5,875 bases of DNA from an uncultured Clostridia bacterium (GTDB lineage Bacteria; Bacillota; Clostridia; Christensenellales; Borkfalkiaceae), in contig CAMOVY010000071.1 in assembly GCA_946627905.1 (NCBI GenBank), positions 1 to 5,875 of the forward strand, written 5' to 3'. The position numbers and the translations under genes were made by a program. Of this stretch, positions 5,802 to 5,875 are shown piece by piece. The notes beneath the pieces are model-generated. The model made no database searches, was not told where the DNA came from, and saw nothing but the letters and a program-made list of their open reading frames with translations. Every line of letters starts with the position of its first letter. Position 1 is the stretch's first letter.

Positions 5802-5875
5802 TTATTCTTCGATATCGTCTTCGTCGTCCTCTTCGTCTTCGTCGTCTTCTTCGTCGAAATCCGCTTCGTCTATGT
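5802..5875 (-). CDS. C-terminal acidic tail of an unidentified protein (partial)
   Basis: Only the last 23 codons are inside the window, read from 5873 to the TAA at 5804-5802. They encode an almost unbroken run of Asp and Glu (IDEADFDEEDDEDEE, then DDEDDIEE). The reading frame is chosen because it ends in a stop followed at once by a terminator and because other frames give no natural protein end. Such a tail is typical of the RNA polymerase delta factor RpoE in Firmicutes, which is the best guess. Other acidic-tailed proteins, such as DUF1292 proteins, cannot be excluded from this fragment. The GAC/GAA codon alternation makes the DNA locally repetitive. Confidence 0.6.
   Translation of the reverse strand, partial: IDEADFDEEDDEDEEDDEDDIEE

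Noticed and set aside
5805..5875. GAC/GAA-like simple repeat at the right edge
   Set aside because: It is in frame with a stop and terminator and is explained by an Asp/Glu-rich protein tail rather than a non-coding repeat.

Overview
The window comes from an endospore-forming member of the Firmicutes, most likely an uncultured member of the Clostridia. The evidence is a run of sporulation and germination proteins (SpoIIR, SleB, YpeB and a SipL-type SPOCS/LysM protein) together with Veg and a non-mevalonate IspE. I cannot assign a genus. All genes lie on the minus strand, so transcription runs from high to low coordinates. There is no stretch over 300 bases without a gene, and I see no tRNA, rRNA, CRISPR array, insertion sequence or phage gene.

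In transcription order, the window opens (5802-5875) with the very acidic C-terminal tail of an unidentified protein, closed by a hairpin terminator. Next comes the single gene veg (5453-5704), followed by its own strong terminator. A candidate sigma-E-like promoter directly after that terminator leads into a 499-residue protein with three SPOCS-like regions and a C-terminal LysM domain. This is the architecture of SipL of Clostridioides difficile, which anchors the spore coat through SpoIVA. ispE (isoprenoid synthesis) follows after 27 bases and looks co-transcribed. A GC-rich hairpin terminator lies downstream of ispE.

A motif that fits the textbook sigma-F promoter in both boxes follows about 15 bases beyond this terminator. 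It leads into a tight three-gene operon: spoIIR (the forespore signal that triggers sigma-E activation), sleB (cortex-lytic enzyme) and ypeB (the SleB partner, missing only its last few residues at the left edge).

The layout therefore reads as two back-to-back developmental units separated by terminators. One is a putative mother-cell unit (sipL-ispE) and the other a forespore unit (spoIIR-sleB-ypeB). No unknown system is visible. The most interesting points are the near-textbook compartment-specific promoters, the joining of spoIIR to the germination pair in one operon, the housekeeping gene ispE behind a coat gene, and a long charged N-terminal extension on YpeB.
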